Shown: positions 1-8,588, counted from the first letter of the stretch. The stretch: 64,000 bases of DNA from Thermogemmatispora tikiterensis (GCF_003268475.1 NZ_MCIF01000002.1:3766671-3830670), one strand, 5' to 3'. The notes: generated by a model not told the origin, from the letters alone. Translations and numbers: made by a program.

Positions 1-159
1 CTCACCTGCAGCATGGATCTGGGCCAGTCTCTCTTCTGGCGAGCCGTCAGGAGCACGCGCCAGCTCTTCCAGGATGGCAATTGTCTCGCCCACCAGCCAA
101 CGTGAGCCATGTTCGCGGTCATTGCGTACAGCATCAATGCGCTCCTGGAGCTTATTCAT
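1..159 (-). CDS. eIF-2B / ribose-1,5-bisphosphate isomerase-like protein, N-terminus only
   Basis: The reverse strand opens with ATG at 159, preceded by a good Shine-Dalgarno (AGGGAGG read on the minus strand), and stays open for 53 codons to the window edge. The translated start (MNKLQERIDAVRNDREHGSR, then WLVGETIAILEELA) resembles the N-terminal helical region of bacterial and archaeal eIF-2B alpha/beta/delta-like proteins, which have an 'IRxDxxxGA..LA..A...L' pattern. Members include methylthioribose-1-phosphate and ribose-1,5-bisphosphate isomerases as well as uncharacterised forms. The catalytic domain is outside the window, so the exact subfamily cannot be read. It is transcribed divergently from the MocR regulator at 435. 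Confidence 0.55.
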   Translation of the reverse strand, partial: MNKLQERIDAVRNDREHGSRWLVGETIAILEELARAPDGSPEERLAQIHAAGE

Positions 160-222
160 GCTTCCTCCCTTCGTAGTTGGTTGGATCTTGGCTTTCGGGC
201 CTGGTCGCTGCCATTACTAGTT

Positions 223-251
223 ATTATCGCGCTCTCTCTTGAGACGTGCAA
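223..251 (-). promoter_or_regulatory. Promoter of the eIF-2B-like gene
   Basis: On the minus strand, TTGCAC (246-251 on the plus strand read in reverse) and GATAAT (223-228) are separated by 17 nt. It lies about 65 nt upstream of the ATG at 159. Confidence 0.5.
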
Positions 252-364
252 AGGGTCAGAAAGGCTGACTTTGCATGGCGAGGTCCCTCTCATGGCCTCT
301 CATGGTCCTGTTTCTGGGCCAGGCCAGCTCTGATTGGTTCGGTTTTTACCGTCTGCATTGGCTC

Positions 365-393
365 TTGTGATTCGCTGCCTGCCACACTACACT
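365..393 (+). promoter_or_regulatory. Promoter of the MocR regulator with ATTGG elements
   Basis: TTGTGA (365-370) and TACACT (388-393) are separated by 17 nt. ATTGG occurs at 333, 357 and 402, and the last copy pairs with CCAAT (413-417) as an inverted repeat. MocR proteins commonly autoregulate through repeats of this kind, so these are candidate operator half-sites; the assignment is inference. Confidence 0.45.
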
Positions 394-434
394 GCTAGTG
401 TATTGGTATGAGCCAATGCAGGAGGGGGAAAAAC

Positions 435-2024
435 ATGCGACACTCACGCCCATTTGAACACCGCTCGCGCTCGTGGTCCGCTGCTCCTGCTGCCTCCGTC
501 TTTGTTCGGCTCGATCGCAGCAGCAGTGTGCCGCTCTATCGGCAGATCTATCAGCAGTTGCGTGAGGCGATACTCTCCGGGGCCTTGCCCGAAGGGGCCC
601 GCCTGCCCACAGAGCGAGCTTTAGCGCGCGAGTTGGGAGTCAATCGTACAACGGTCATGAATGCTTACAACGAGTTGGCGAGCGAGGGCCTCATCGAGGG
701 GCATGTCGGGCGTGGGACGCTGGTCCGGCGCAGCCTGCTCGCTCTGGAAGACGAGGAGTGCGAACCTGCCATGCCTTCCTGGCTGCTGGGACTGGCCGCT
801 GGTGAGAGCGAGGTGCTTGGGCCTGACGCGCGCGTGCTCAGTGAGCTGATGGCGCTGGCTGAGTACGGCGGGATGATCTCCTTTGCCAGCGCCATGCCAG
901 AGCCGGCCTTGCTGCCGGCAGAGCTGTTCCGCGAGATCTGTCAGGATTCGCTTCTCTCTGCCCGTCAGGAGGCACTTGGCTATTGCCCGGTAGAGGGCCT
1001 GCAGAGCCTGCGTCAGCAGGTGGCCCTGCGCATGCGTCGGCGGGGCGTACCTGTGGATGCCGGGCATATTTTGATCTTGTCTGGCTCGACACAGGGCATC
1101 GGTCTCGTTGGGCGTTTTCTGCTGCGTCCCGGCGATGAGGTCGTGGTCGAGGTCCCAACCTATATCGGGGCTATCCAGGCCTTTCGGGCCTTAGGGGCGC
1201 GGGTCATCGGTATCCCGCTGGATGCTGAAGGTCTGCGGCTGGATCTCTTGGAGAGCGTGCTGACGCGCCATCGTCCGCGGCTGATCTATACGCTGCCGAC
1301 CTTTCAGAATCCGACAGGTGTGGTGATGTCGCCTGAGCGCCGTCGGCGCTTGCTGCAACTCTGTCGGCGCTATCAGGTGCCAGTGTTGGAGGATGATGCC
1401 TACGGCGAGCTGTATTTTGATACGCCACCGCCTCCGCCGCTGAAAGCCCTCGATAGCAGCGAGCAGGTAATCTACCTGAGCACCTTCTCGAAAATGCTGG
1501 CGCCGGGCCTGCGGGTGGCCTGGCTGGCCGGGCCGGTGCCGATGATTGAACGCCTCTCATTGCATAAGCAGGTCTTTGACCTGAATACCAACGCCTTTGG
1601 TCAGTGGCTGGTTGCTGAGGTATTGCGGCGTGGCTGGTTGGATGGGCATCTGCGGCGCCTCAGCGCTGCCTATCGACGTAAGCGGGATCTTATGCTCCAG
1701 GCTATTGAGCACTACTGGCCCCGCGAGATACGGGTGACTCCGCCGGGAGGGGGCTTTCATCTCTGGTGCCGTCTCCCCGCTGGTCTGCGGGCACGTACCC
1801 TCCTGCGTGAGGCGGCGGCTGAAGGGGTGGCTCTCCTCAATGGCGAGCCTTTTCATGTCGATGGGGGTGGCCAGCAGTATGTCCGCCTGAGCTATGCCTA
1901 TCCCCAGGAAGCGCAGATCGAGGAGGGCATCCGTCGCATTGGCATAGTGCTGAAGCGTCTCTTGCTGCAGCGTAGTCAGGAGCAGATGCGCTCCTCTCCT
2001 CCTGAGCATATTCCAATGGTCTGA
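435..2024 (+). CDS. MocR-family (GntR HTH + aminotransferase) transcriptional regulator
   Basis: A PdxR/MocR-type regulator: an N-terminal GntR winged helix (about residues 27-95, with 'PLYRQIYQQLREAILSGALP' and 'LPTERALARELGVNRTTV') followed by a fold-type I aminotransferase domain (about 130-500). The PLP lysine is visible in STFSK (Lys353 in this numbering). Such proteins use the PLP domain to sense a vitamin B6 form, GABA or an amino acid and control neighbouring genes. I chose ATG 435 because AGGAGGG sits 8 nt upstream; an in-frame ATG at 408 has no such site and overlaps the candidate operator. The divergent eIF-2B-like gene is the nearest possible target. No pdxST or GABA genes are visible nearby, so the effector is unknown. 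Confidence 0.9.
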   Translation: MRHSRPFEHRSRSWSAAPAASVFVRLDRSSSVPLYRQIYQQLREAILSGALPEGARLPTERALARELGVNRTTVMNAYNELASEGLIEGHVGRGTLVRRSLLALEDEECEPAMPSWLLGLAAGESEVLGPDARVLSELMALAEYGGMISFASAMPEPALLPAELFREICQDSLLSARQEALGYCPVEGLQSLRQQVALRMRRRGVPVDAGHILILSGSTQGIGLVGRFLLRPGDEVVVEVPTYIGAIQAFRALGARVIGIPLDAEGLRLDLLESVLTRHRPRLIYTLPTFQNPTGVVMSPERRRRLLQLCRRYQVPVLEDDAYGELYFDTPPPPPLKALDSSEQVIYLSTFSKMLAPGLRVAWLAGPVPMIERLSLHKQVFDLNTNAFGQWLVAEVLRRGWLDGHLRRLSAAYRRKRDLMLQAIEHYWPREIRVTPPGGGFHLWCRLPAGLRARTLLREAAAEGVALLNGEPFHVDGGGQQYVRLSYAYPQEAQIEEGIRRIGIVLKRLLLQRSQEQMRSSPPEHIPMV

Positions 2025-2492
2025 GCGAGAACCGTGTGACCTCCACTCGGGACCCTGGGCTTGAACGCTCGCCAGCCAGCAGCGCTGGCTGGCGCTCTGC
2101 TCTAACAGGCGTTTGTTGACAGCCTCCGCCCGGTATCGGAAAATGGTGACCGGGTAGGCCGGCGCTGTTGTTCAGATGGTGGGCCGGCTGGGTGTGGCTG
2201 GACCGGGACCGCCTCCCCTCTGGCTCTCACTGGCGCTGGTAAGCGGCTGAGAGCTGCCGACTGACTACCACCTGCTCGATTGTGATCGCCGGCTGGCGCC
2301 GAGGGAGCCGTTTACTTCTATACATCCCTGTCATCGTTTGGGAAGCCAGGCCCGTTCTGGCCGTTCGTGGCCTGGATGGACTGGCGAACGAACCTGACGA
2401 GCTGCAACGGCTTGCAATCCCGATCCCGATCCCTGGCCGGCTGGATGAAGCCGACGGTACGAGAGCCAGGAACGAGAGGAGTGTGTCTGAAG
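2025..2492. other. Spacer between MocR gene and iorA
   Basis: Contains an 11-bp perfect stem with a 3-nt loop at 2070-2094, shortly after the MocR stop codon and not followed by a T run. It may be a weak or factor-dependent terminator or a processing site. A TTGACA occurs at 2115-2120 without a convincing -10. No gene is seen. Confidence 0.4.
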
Positions 2493-4553
2493 TTGAATCG
2501 TCTGACTGCTCCGGGCAGGCGGCTGTTTTTGAGCGGCGATGAGGCGGTGGCGCGGGCCGCTCTGGAGGCTGGTGTCCATGTGGCGACTGGCTATCCGGGC
2601 AATCCTGGCGGTGGAGCGCTGGCGGCGCTCTTGCCGCTGGCGGCGCGTTTTGGCCTGGCCGCTGAGTGGAGCGTCAATGAAAAGGTGGCGCTGGAAGTAG
2701 CCGCGGGGGCCGCCTGGGCTGGCAGAAAGAGCCTGGTGACGATGAAGATGTCGGGCCTCAATGTGCTGGCAGATTCGTTGCTCTCAATCGCTCACAGCGG
2801 CGTCAATGGAGCGCTGGTAATCTATGCTGTGGATGATGTCGGGGTCTTCTATGGAATGGTTGAGCAGGATTCGCGCTACTATGCGCTCCTGGCGAGCGTG
2901 CCGCTGTTGATGCCAGCCAGTCCCGAGGAAGCTTATGCGATGACGCTTCTGGCTTTCCGGGCTTCGGCCCAGACGGGGGCACCGGTGCTGCTGCTGGGGA
3001 CGACGGTGGTAGCGGCCTCTCAATCATGGATCAGGGTGGCACCTCTGGAGCGCCGCGCCGTTGAGGAGCCTGCCAGCTTCCAGCGCGATGTGGCGCGCTT
3101 TACAAAGGCTGTCCCTCAGTGGTGCCGCGAGCAACATGCCGCGGCTCTGGCGCGCCTGAAGCAGGCCGGCGCGCTGCTGAGTGAGGTCAATGGACGGGAG
3201 GAGCCGACCGCCTCAGCGAAGGCACCTCCCTCTCGGGAGAGGAAAGTCGGTGTGGTGGTAGCCGGAGTCAGTGCGGCTTATCTGGCCGAGGTACAGGCTC
3301 GTCTGAGGGCGGCACCCCCGCTGGCGGTCTTCAAGCTGGGCCTGATTCATCCCCTGCCTCGCGAGGAACTGGAAGCTTTCCTGGCTCCCCTGGAGGCGGT
3401 GCTGGTTCTGGAGGAGCTGGAGCCGCTGATCGAAACCCAGATGGCGGCCCTGATCGCGGAGCGTAATCTACGGGTTCGCTTGCTGGGCAAGCGTGGCGGG
3501 CTGCTGCCGCGCGTAGGCGAGTACAACCAGGCGCTGGTAGCGCGGGCACTGGCCGCCTTGTTCGAGACGGCTGGCTATCGTGAGAGCGCCGCTGAAGCGC
3601 AGGCGCTGGCCGCCCAGTTGTCGGCTCTGCCCGAGCCGGGCAGCTTTTTGGCTCCTTTGCCGCGCACCCTGGAATTCTGTCCCGGCTGTCCGCACCGGAT
3701 GACATATTACGCGCTCAGACGGGCACTGCAGGCCGCCGGCTACCAGCCCGATGAGGTGATCACAACCGGCGACATCGGCTGTACCATCCTGGGCATACAT
3801 GCCCCGCTCTCGGTCTGCTGGACCGAGGTCTCGATGGGGGCCAGTCTGGGAATTGCTCAGGGGCTGAAGTACGCTGGCATCGAGCGTCCAGTGCTGGCGG
3901 CGATGGGCGATAGCACCTTCTTTCATGGAGGCATCGCCGGGCTGCTAAACGCTGTTCAGGCGGGAGTGCGCCTGACCTTGCTTTTGCTGGATAATGGCCT
4001 GACGGCGATGACCGGGCAGCAGCCAAATCCGGGATCGTGGCAGGCTGGTACCGGACCAACGGCGAAGCCGCGGGCTGATATTGAGACAATTGTGCGCGGC
4101 TGCGGCGTAACCTTTGTGCGCGCGGTCAATCCTTATGAGCTGGAGGCAACGGTGGCGACGCTGCGCGAAGCCCTGGCCTTCCCAGGAGTGGCAGTAGTCA
4201 TTGCGCGCGCGCCGTGTACGGTCCCAGGTCGCTTGTTGCCCGGCCAGGAGGCGCCGTTCCAGATCGAGGAGACGCGCTGTTGTGCTGGACGTGGTTGCGA
4301 CGAGCTGCCCTGTTATTATGAGGTCGGTTGCCCCTCAATAGTACTGATGCCAGCAGAGGAGGGCGCCGACGAGGAACTAAGGGCCAGGCGTGAGCTACGG
4401 GTGCGCATTGATCCTCTGAGCTGTGTGGCCTGTGGACTGTGTGCCGCTGCCTGCCCGTTCGAGGCCATCGGACCGCTGGCAGCGGCAGAGAGCGATTACA
4501 ATGAGCAGAAAGAGATGGTTGCTGCGTGGCCATCTCTTCTGATGCAGGAGTAA
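2493..4553 (+). CDS. iorA: Indolepyruvate ferredoxin oxidoreductase, alpha subunit
   Basis: Catalyses ferredoxin-dependent oxidative decarboxylation of aryl pyruvates (indolepyruvate, phenylpyruvate) to aryl-acyl-CoA. The order is as in IorA: an N-terminal pyrimidine-binding domain ('SGDEAVARAALEAGV', 'GYPGNPGG'), a central region, a TPP-binding domain with 'FCPGCPHR' and 'MGDSTFFHGGI' plus a downstream 'DNGLTAMTGQQ', and a C-terminal ferredoxin part. One canonical 4Fe-4S motif (CVACGLCAAACP) is intact; the cysteine cluster before it (GCDELPCYYEVGCP) has irregular spacing, so the second cluster may be modified. The open frame extends upstream, but the TTG at 2493 has GAGAGGAG about 11 nt before it and starts just ahead of the conserved region. 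It is followed one base later by iorB. Start site moderately sure, function sure. Confidence 0.88.
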   Translation: MNRLTAPGRRLFLSGDEAVARAALEAGVHVATGYPGNPGGGALAALLPLAARFGLAAEWSVNEKVALEVAAGAAWAGRKSLVTMKMSGLNVLADSLLSIAHSGVNGALVIYAVDDVGVFYGMVEQDSRYYALLASVPLLMPASPEEAYAMTLLAFRASAQTGAPVLLLGTTVVAASQSWIRVAPLERRAVEEPASFQRDVARFTKAVPQWCREQHAAALARLKQAGALLSEVNGREEPTASAKAPPSRERKVGVVVAGVSAAYLAEVQARLRAAPPLAVFKLGLIHPLPREELEAFLAPLEAVLVLEELEPLIETQMAALIAERNLRVRLLGKRGGLLPRVGEYNQALVARALAALFETAGYRESAAEAQALAAQLSALPEPGSFLAPLPRTLEFCPGCPHRMTYYALRRALQAAGYQPDEVITTGDIGCTILGIHAPLSVCWTEVSMGASLGIAQGLKYAGIERPVLAAMGDSTFFHGGIAGLLNAVQAGVRLTLLLLDNGLTAMTGQQPNPGSWQAGTGPTAKPRADIETIVRGCGVTFVRAVNPYELEATVATLREALAFPGVAVVIARAPCTVPGRLLPGQEAPFQIEETRCCAGRGCDELPCYYEVGCPSIVLMPAEEGADEELRARRELRVRIDPLSCVACGLCAAACPFEAIGPLAAAESDYNEQKEMVAAWPSLLMQE

Positions 4554-4554
4554 A

Positions 4555-5229
4555 GTGCTTATGCCCGAGTCCCCTGAGCGTGAGCTGCGCTGGCAGGCCC
4601 TGGTTCTGGCCGGAGTCGGTGGCCAGGGGGTGCAGACCGCTCTGGAGGTGCTGGCGCTGGCCGCCGACGAAGTTGGCCTGACGCTGCAGACCTTCGCCCC
4701 CCTGAGCCTGGCCCGGCTGGGTGGGAGCGCTTGCTGTCATCTGCGCTTCGGCCCAGTCCCTACTCCGCGCATCGCGCCCGGGCAGGCCGACCTGCTGATT
4801 GTCTTGGAGATGAGCGAAGTGCTGCGCGTACTGCCCCTGGCGCGTGCCGGTGCCCTGGCCTTTATCTCTACCTGGCGCCGACCCCCGCTGGCGGCGGGCC
4901 TGCAGGGCCAGCCCTATCCCGACCAGGAAACCCTTGCAGCCGCTTTGCGGAGAGGCGGAGTGACGGGAATCTTTGTGGAACCCCGCTGTTGTGGTTGGTC
5001 GCGCGCCGGAGAAGAGGAGCCGAAGAGCGAGGAGGTTCCTCCCGGCTTGCTCTCCCTCTTCATGCTGGCCATCTGTTGCAGCGCCACGGGCCTGCTCCCT
5101 TATGCCGCCTTGGAGCGCGCCCTGGCCCAACGTCTGGAAGAAGAGCCTGCCATCGCGGCGGTGGCGCGGCGCCTCTTCGCCTGTGCCTGGCAGCGCGGAG
5201 CGCTGCTCAGCCTTCCGCCAGGGGCTTGA
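4555..5229 (+). CDS. iorB: Indolepyruvate ferredoxin oxidoreductase, beta subunit
   Basis: The gamma-domain partner of IorA, 224 residues, the usual size. It begins with the nucleotide-binding loop 'GVGGQGVQTALEVLALAA' and carries the family pattern 'APLSLARLGGSACCHLRFG...P.I..GQADLLIVLE'. The GTG at 4555 lies one base after the iorA stop; the ATG at 4561 is an equally possible start, as GCAGGAG is 4 or 10 nt upstream respectively. Translational coupling with iorA is expected for subunits of one complex. Its stop codon lies inside the -35 element of the next transcription unit (tRNA-Gln). Confidence 0.88.
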   Translation: MLMPESPERELRWQALVLAGVGGQGVQTALEVLALAADEVGLTLQTFAPLSLARLGGSACCHLRFGPVPTPRIAPGQADLLIVLEMSEVLRVLPLARAGALAFISTWRRPPLAAGLQGQPYPDQETLAAALRRGGVTGIFVEPRCCGWSRAGEEEPKSEEVPPGLLSLFMLAICCSATGLLPYAALERALAQRLEEEPAIAAVARRLFACAWQRGALLSLPPGA

Positions 5230-5254
5230 CAAATCCCTGTGGCTGCGGTAATAT
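5226..5254 (+). promoter_or_regulatory. tRNA-Gln promoter overlapping the iorB stop codon
   Basis: Consensus TTGACA (5226-5231), a 17-nt spacer and TAATAT (5249-5254), 55 nt before the mature tRNA. The TGA of iorB (5227-5229) is part of the -35 hexamer. Confidence 0.75.
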
Positions 5255-5308
5255 GCATACGCAAGCACGGTTAACGCTGTACTGATGCTGCCTGGCAAAC
5301 CAGCCTGT

Positions 5309-5382
5309 TGGGGTGTCGTTCAACGGTAGGACTGCCGACTCTGGATCGGCCAATCGGGGTTCGAATCCCTGCACCCCAGCCA
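5309..5382 (+). tRNA. tRNA-Gln (anticodon CTG)
   Basis: Cloverleaf read directly: acceptor TGGGGTG pairs with CACCCCA, D stem GTTC/GGAC, anticodon stem GCCGA/TCGGC with loop CTCTGGA (anticodon CTG at 5341-5343), T arm GGGG-TTCGAAT-CCCT. The discriminator is G5379 and CCA is encoded (5380-5382). It reads the codon CAG. Its own consensus promoter and a strong terminator flank it. Confidence 0.95.
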
Positions 5383-5385
5383 GTC

Positions 5386-5413
5386 GGAGAGGCAAGAGCG
5401 CCTCTCCTTTTTT
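5386..5413 (+). terminator. Rho-independent terminator of tRNA-Gln
   Basis: An 8-bp perfect stem GGAGAGGC/GCCTCTCC with a 6-nt loop, followed by six T (5408-5413), beginning 4 nt after the encoded CCA. Confidence 0.9.
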
Positions 5414-5561
5414 GTTTGCCTTTGTTTCTCCTGGCCGGCGGTGAGGAACAATAGACTGAGGAACCTGGTTCCAGAAGACGAGAAGGAGCAGGCCGAACGC
5501 ACAACCCGAAAGTGGTGGATTACCGCGAGAAAAACGTCCGAAACGATTGGCTGGCTCTGTC

Positions 5562-5680
5562 GTATACCAAGTAGATGCGTTTTCTATCTGATGTGAGTCT
5601 TCCCCGAGCCTGTATTGTGGTATACAGCTCCACAGAGGTGTAATACTCTTAGAAAGACTGATTGTGGTTTGAGGACCACA
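5562..5680. promoter_or_regulatory. Inverted repeats upstream of the AI-2E-family permease
   Basis: Two spaced arms GTATACC (5562-5568) and GGTATAC (5619-5625), and a compact inverted repeat TGTGGT-6 nt-ACCACA (5663-5680). Both lie in the spacer before the permease and could be regulator sites; no clear -35/-10 pair was identified. Confidence 0.25.
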
Positions 5681-5796
5681 GAGCCTGACTGGAGCGGAGA
5701 GCGTTTCCGAGAAGCTCCGGTCTGCAGATTGGTGGGGGAGTAGCCAACTGATCCTGTCAAGCAAGCAAGACTGTAAAGAAAGGGGCACCACCATCG

Positions 5797-7194
5797 ATGT
5801 CGACTGGCGCAAGCACTGATCCCACCGGTAGAGCAACGTTCGAACCAGCCGGCAAAACATCGCTAGAAGAAGAAATGCGCTCCGCCGCCCGCTGGACACG
5901 CCGGCGTGATATCCCGCTGGCGATTCTAGCCTGGACGGCCCTCGCCGTTCTGGCCTTGTGGGGCATCAGCCATATTGCGCACTCGCTGCTCATGCTGGTG
6001 ATCGCCGCTTTGCTGGCCTATGCAATTGCTCCTGCGGTGCGCTTATTGGAACGCTTTATGCCGCGGCTCGTGGCTATTCTGCTGGTCTATCTTGTAGTGC
6101 TTGGCGGGCTAAGTGTTCTTCTCTACTTTGTGATCACAACCACGATCGCGCAGATCCTCTCCCTGGCGCATTATGTACAGCAGATGCTGACTCCGAGGCC
6201 GGGTGGCTCGGTGACTCCCCTGGAAGAGATTCTGAATCGTTTTGGCATCAGTGCAAGCCAATTAAGCGATCTGCGCCAGCAGCTCTTTAACCAGTTGGAG
6301 AACATAGCCACCAGCGCCTTACCGATTGTCACCGGCGTCTTCGAGGGTATCCTCGACATCGTCATTGTGATGGTGCTGAGCATCTACCTGCTCATCGATG
6401 GCGAGCATGTCGTGCGCTGGTTGCAGCGCGGCGTACCGACGCGGCAGCGGGCGCGGACCCGTTTCTTTCTGGATACGGTCGAGCGAGTGGTGGGGGGCTA
6501 TATCCGTGGTCAGCTGCTGCTCTCGGCGCTGGTCGGAGTGCTGGTCGGCCTGGGGATGTTCATCCTGCAGGTTCCCTATGCGGTCTTACTGGGCGTGCTG
6601 GCCTTCCTGCTGGAGTTTATTCCGGTCTTGGGGACACTCACCTCGGGAGCGATCTGTGTGCTCATCGCCCTGAGCCAGGGCTGGCTAACGGCGGTGCTGG
6701 TGCTGGCCTACTTCATCGGGGTGCATATCGTCGAAGGAGATGTCATCGGGCCGCGCATCGTCGGGCGAGCCGTTGGTCTGCACCCGGTCGTTTCTCTCTT
6801 TGCCCTGTTGGCTGGGGCCGAGCTATTCGGGGTGATTGGAGCCATTTTTGCTGCGCCCCTGGCGGGCGTGCTGCAGGCGCTGCTGGTGGCTATCTGGCAA
6901 GAGTGGCGCAGCCTGAATCCTGAGCAATTTGAAGAGCCACCAGTGCCCTTGCCAGCGCCGACCTCCTTTCCCGTGAAAGCGGAAGCAACCGCGCCGGGCG
7001 CGCCGACTCCGTCGATGACGGAGGGTCCCGGGGAGGCGAACAGGGCCAGCGGTGCCAATGGAGGGAAACCAACGGGAAGGCTGGTGGAGAGCAGCAGCGG
7101 AGAAGATAGAGAGGATGATCGTCAGCAGACCACCAGCATCCACGGCTCTGTTGAGGTGCCGCCGGCCCCCTCGGCCTCGGATCATCTGCTCTAA
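5797..7194 (+). CDS. AI-2E family transporter (PerM/TqsA-like permease)
   Basis: A 465-residue polytopic membrane protein of the AI-2E transporter family (PF01594). A hydrophilic N-terminus of about 40 residues is followed by a pair of membrane helices ('LLMLVIAALLAYAIAPAVR'), a soluble segment, then a helical cluster containing the family signatures 'GGYIRGQLLLSALVGVLVGL' and 'LLEFIPVLGT' and the late 'VEGDVIGPRIVGRAVGLHP'. The C-terminal 90 residues are Pro/Ala/Ser/Gly-rich and probably disordered. Family members export small molecules or act as Na+/H+ antiporters; the substrate cannot be read. ATG 5797 has AAAGGGG 13 nt upstream, rather distant; an in-frame ATG at 5875 is an alternative. 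Confidence 0.85.
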   Translation: MSTGASTDPTGRATFEPAGKTSLEEEMRSAARWTRRRDIPLAILAWTALAVLALWGISHIAHSLLMLVIAALLAYAIAPAVRLLERFMPRLVAILLVYLVVLGGLSVLLYFVITTTIAQILSLAHYVQQMLTPRPGGSVTPLEEILNRFGISASQLSDLRQQLFNQLENIATSALPIVTGVFEGILDIVIVMVLSIYLLIDGEHVVRWLQRGVPTRQRARTRFFLDTVERVVGGYIRGQLLLSALVGVLVGLGMFILQVPYAVLLGVLAFLLEFIPVLGTLTSGAICVLIALSQGWLTAVLVLAYFIGVHIVEGDVIGPRIVGRAVGLHPVVSLFALLAGAELFGVIGAIFAAPLAGVLQALLVAIWQEWRSLNPEQFEEPPVPLPAPTSFPVKAEATAPGAPTPSMTEGPGEANRASGANGGKPTGRLVESSSGEDREDDRQQTTSIHGSVEVPPAPSASDHLL

Positions 7195-7227
7195 CTCTGA
7201 AGTGCTATACAGTGAAACCGAAGCGTC

Positions 7228-8154
7228 ATGAGCCGCAGGTACCCCCGCTTTTGCCACCTCTGTGGAACCCCGCTGGCGCTGGTAGGGCGCTATCTGATTT
7301 ATCCCAACGGGCTGGTCATCTGCCCGGCCTGCGAAGGCACAGCGCCGCGCTGTCAGCGTTGTGGTCTGCCAGGGCGGCATCTAGAGCAGGTGGGTGGAGC
7401 GCTCCTCTGCCCCACGTGTCGCGCCCAGGTAGCCTTCTGTGCCTGCTGCGGTCGGGCCTTGCTGGAGGCCGCTTATGTGATCGGAGACTCGCCGCTCCGG
7501 TATTGCCAGCGCTGCCTGGAGGAGCGTCCCCGCTGCGATGTCTGCCAGGCGCCTTTAAATGAGCAGGGGCGCTTGCTGCCTGGGCGACATGGCGAATCAC
7601 GCCGCTGCGCCGCCTGTTGGGCTGAGGCTGTGCATAGCCCGGATGAGGCGGCGCCACTCTATCAGCGCATTTTTCTCCTGCTGCCGCAAGAACCGGGGCT
7701 GACGCTGCCTGCTCTCCCCCGTCTCCACCTTTGCGAGCGCGCGCTGCTACAGGAGCTGCATCAGCAGCGTCAGAGCAGCTTGCAGCCTGGTGAGGAAGGA
7801 GGGGTCGGCGACCCACACTTGCTTGGCATTTTTTTGCAGCAGGGCCGGGAGCAGGATATCTACATCGAGCACTATTTGCCGCGCGATCTCTTTCAAGCGG
7901 TAGTGGCCCATGAGCTGGCTCATGCCTGGCAAGCCTGGCAGGGCCTGGAGGGGCTGCCGCTAGTGGTAGGTGAAGGCTTTGCTGAGTGGACGGCCTACCA
8001 TGTCTTGCAAGCCCTTGGTGAGGAGCGCATGGCCCGGCGCTTGCTGCGTCGTCGAGATCTCTATGGTCAAGGCCTCCAACGCTTTTTAACGCTGGAACAG
8101 CAGCAGGGCCGCGCAGCAGTGCTGGCTGCCGCCCGTGGCTCTCTCCCGTTGTAG
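7228..8154 (+). CDS. Zinc-ribbon (LIM-like) protein with HExxH peptidase domain, DA1-like
   Basis: Residues 1-145 contain eight CxxC pairs (CHLC, CPAC, CQRC, CPTC, CACC, CQRC, CDVC, CAAC), enough for four zinc-ribbon or LIM-type fingers. The C-terminal half holds HELAH (228-232) and a downstream GEGFAEW (E249/E253), the arrangement of a gluzincin-type metallopeptidase. This fingers-then-minimal-HExxH layout matches DA1-type peptidases, known in plants for ubiquitin-related growth control and found sporadically in bacteria. The bacterial role is unknown; a zinc-dependent protease acting on a finger-bound partner is inference. It starts 33 nt after the permease and may be co-transcribed with it. 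No strong Shine-Dalgarno is visible. Confidence 0.7.
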   Translation: MSRRYPRFCHLCGTPLALVGRYLIYPNGLVICPACEGTAPRCQRCGLPGRHLEQVGGALLCPTCRAQVAFCACCGRALLEAAYVIGDSPLRYCQRCLEERPRCDVCQAPLNEQGRLLPGRHGESRRCAACWAEAVHSPDEAAPLYQRIFLLLPQEPGLTLPALPRLHLCERALLQELHQQRQSSLQPGEEGGVGDPHLLGIFLQQGREQDIYIEHYLPRDLFQAVVAHELAHAWQAWQGLEGLPLVVGEGFAEWTAYHVLQALGEERMARRLLRRRDLYGQGLQRFLTLEQQQGRAAVLAAARGSLPL

Positions 8155-8200
8155 GAAGAACGAACCTCCTCATTAAAATCGTCTCCAATGCCAGTCTCTG

Positions 8201-8240
8201 CTGCCTGTCTGTCTGCCTGTCTGTCTGTCTGCCTGCCTGC
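8201..8240. repeat. CTGY tetranucleotide tract, 10 units
   Basis: Ten uninterrupted CTGC/CTGT units. It sits in the spacer 8155-8627, about 45 nt after the DA1-like stop. The rest of that spacer becomes strikingly AT-rich from about 8480 onward, where the sigma-factor promoter lies. Confidence 0.9.
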
Positions 8241-8559
8241 GATCTTCCTCAAGACTTTGCTCGCCTGTTGTCGCTTCCACTGCTCAGCAGCTTTCCTCTC
8301 TGTCGGCGGTAAAAGCCACGTGGAGAAGCGCGGCGTGACCGGCCATCGCGTGAGGTGGTTCTGGCGCTCACCAGAGAGAGCGGGCACTGACGCCTGACGG
8401 GGAATGGCGTCTGTTGTCTCCTCTTGTTTCCCTGGTGTGTCAAGGATGCTGGTGGACCGCTGAGCGGGCTGTCAGGTGATTGTCTACACGATGAACACAA
8501 AAAGTATGCTCAACTTTATACAAAGGTTTTCTATACAGACAATTATAGGTATGCATCCC

Positions 8560-8588
8560 TTGCTTTATTGTATATACTATGTTATATA
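8560..8588 (+). promoter_or_regulatory. Promoter of the sigma factor gene
   Basis: TTGCTT (8560-8565), a 17-nt spacer and TATATA (8583-8588), inside a roughly 130-bp AT-rich island in an otherwise GC-rich region. Confidence 0.45.

Noticed and set aside
109..333. A 74-codon plus-strand frame
   Set aside because: Antisense to the eIF-2B-like N-terminus and its promoter; no ribosome site.
4198..5298. A 366-codon minus-strand frame across the iorA/iorB junction
   Set aside because: Shadow of two well-supported subunits; it also runs through the tRNA promoter.
8201..8240. CRISPR-like repeat
   Set aside because: Four-base units without spacers; a microsatellite, like the other tracts.
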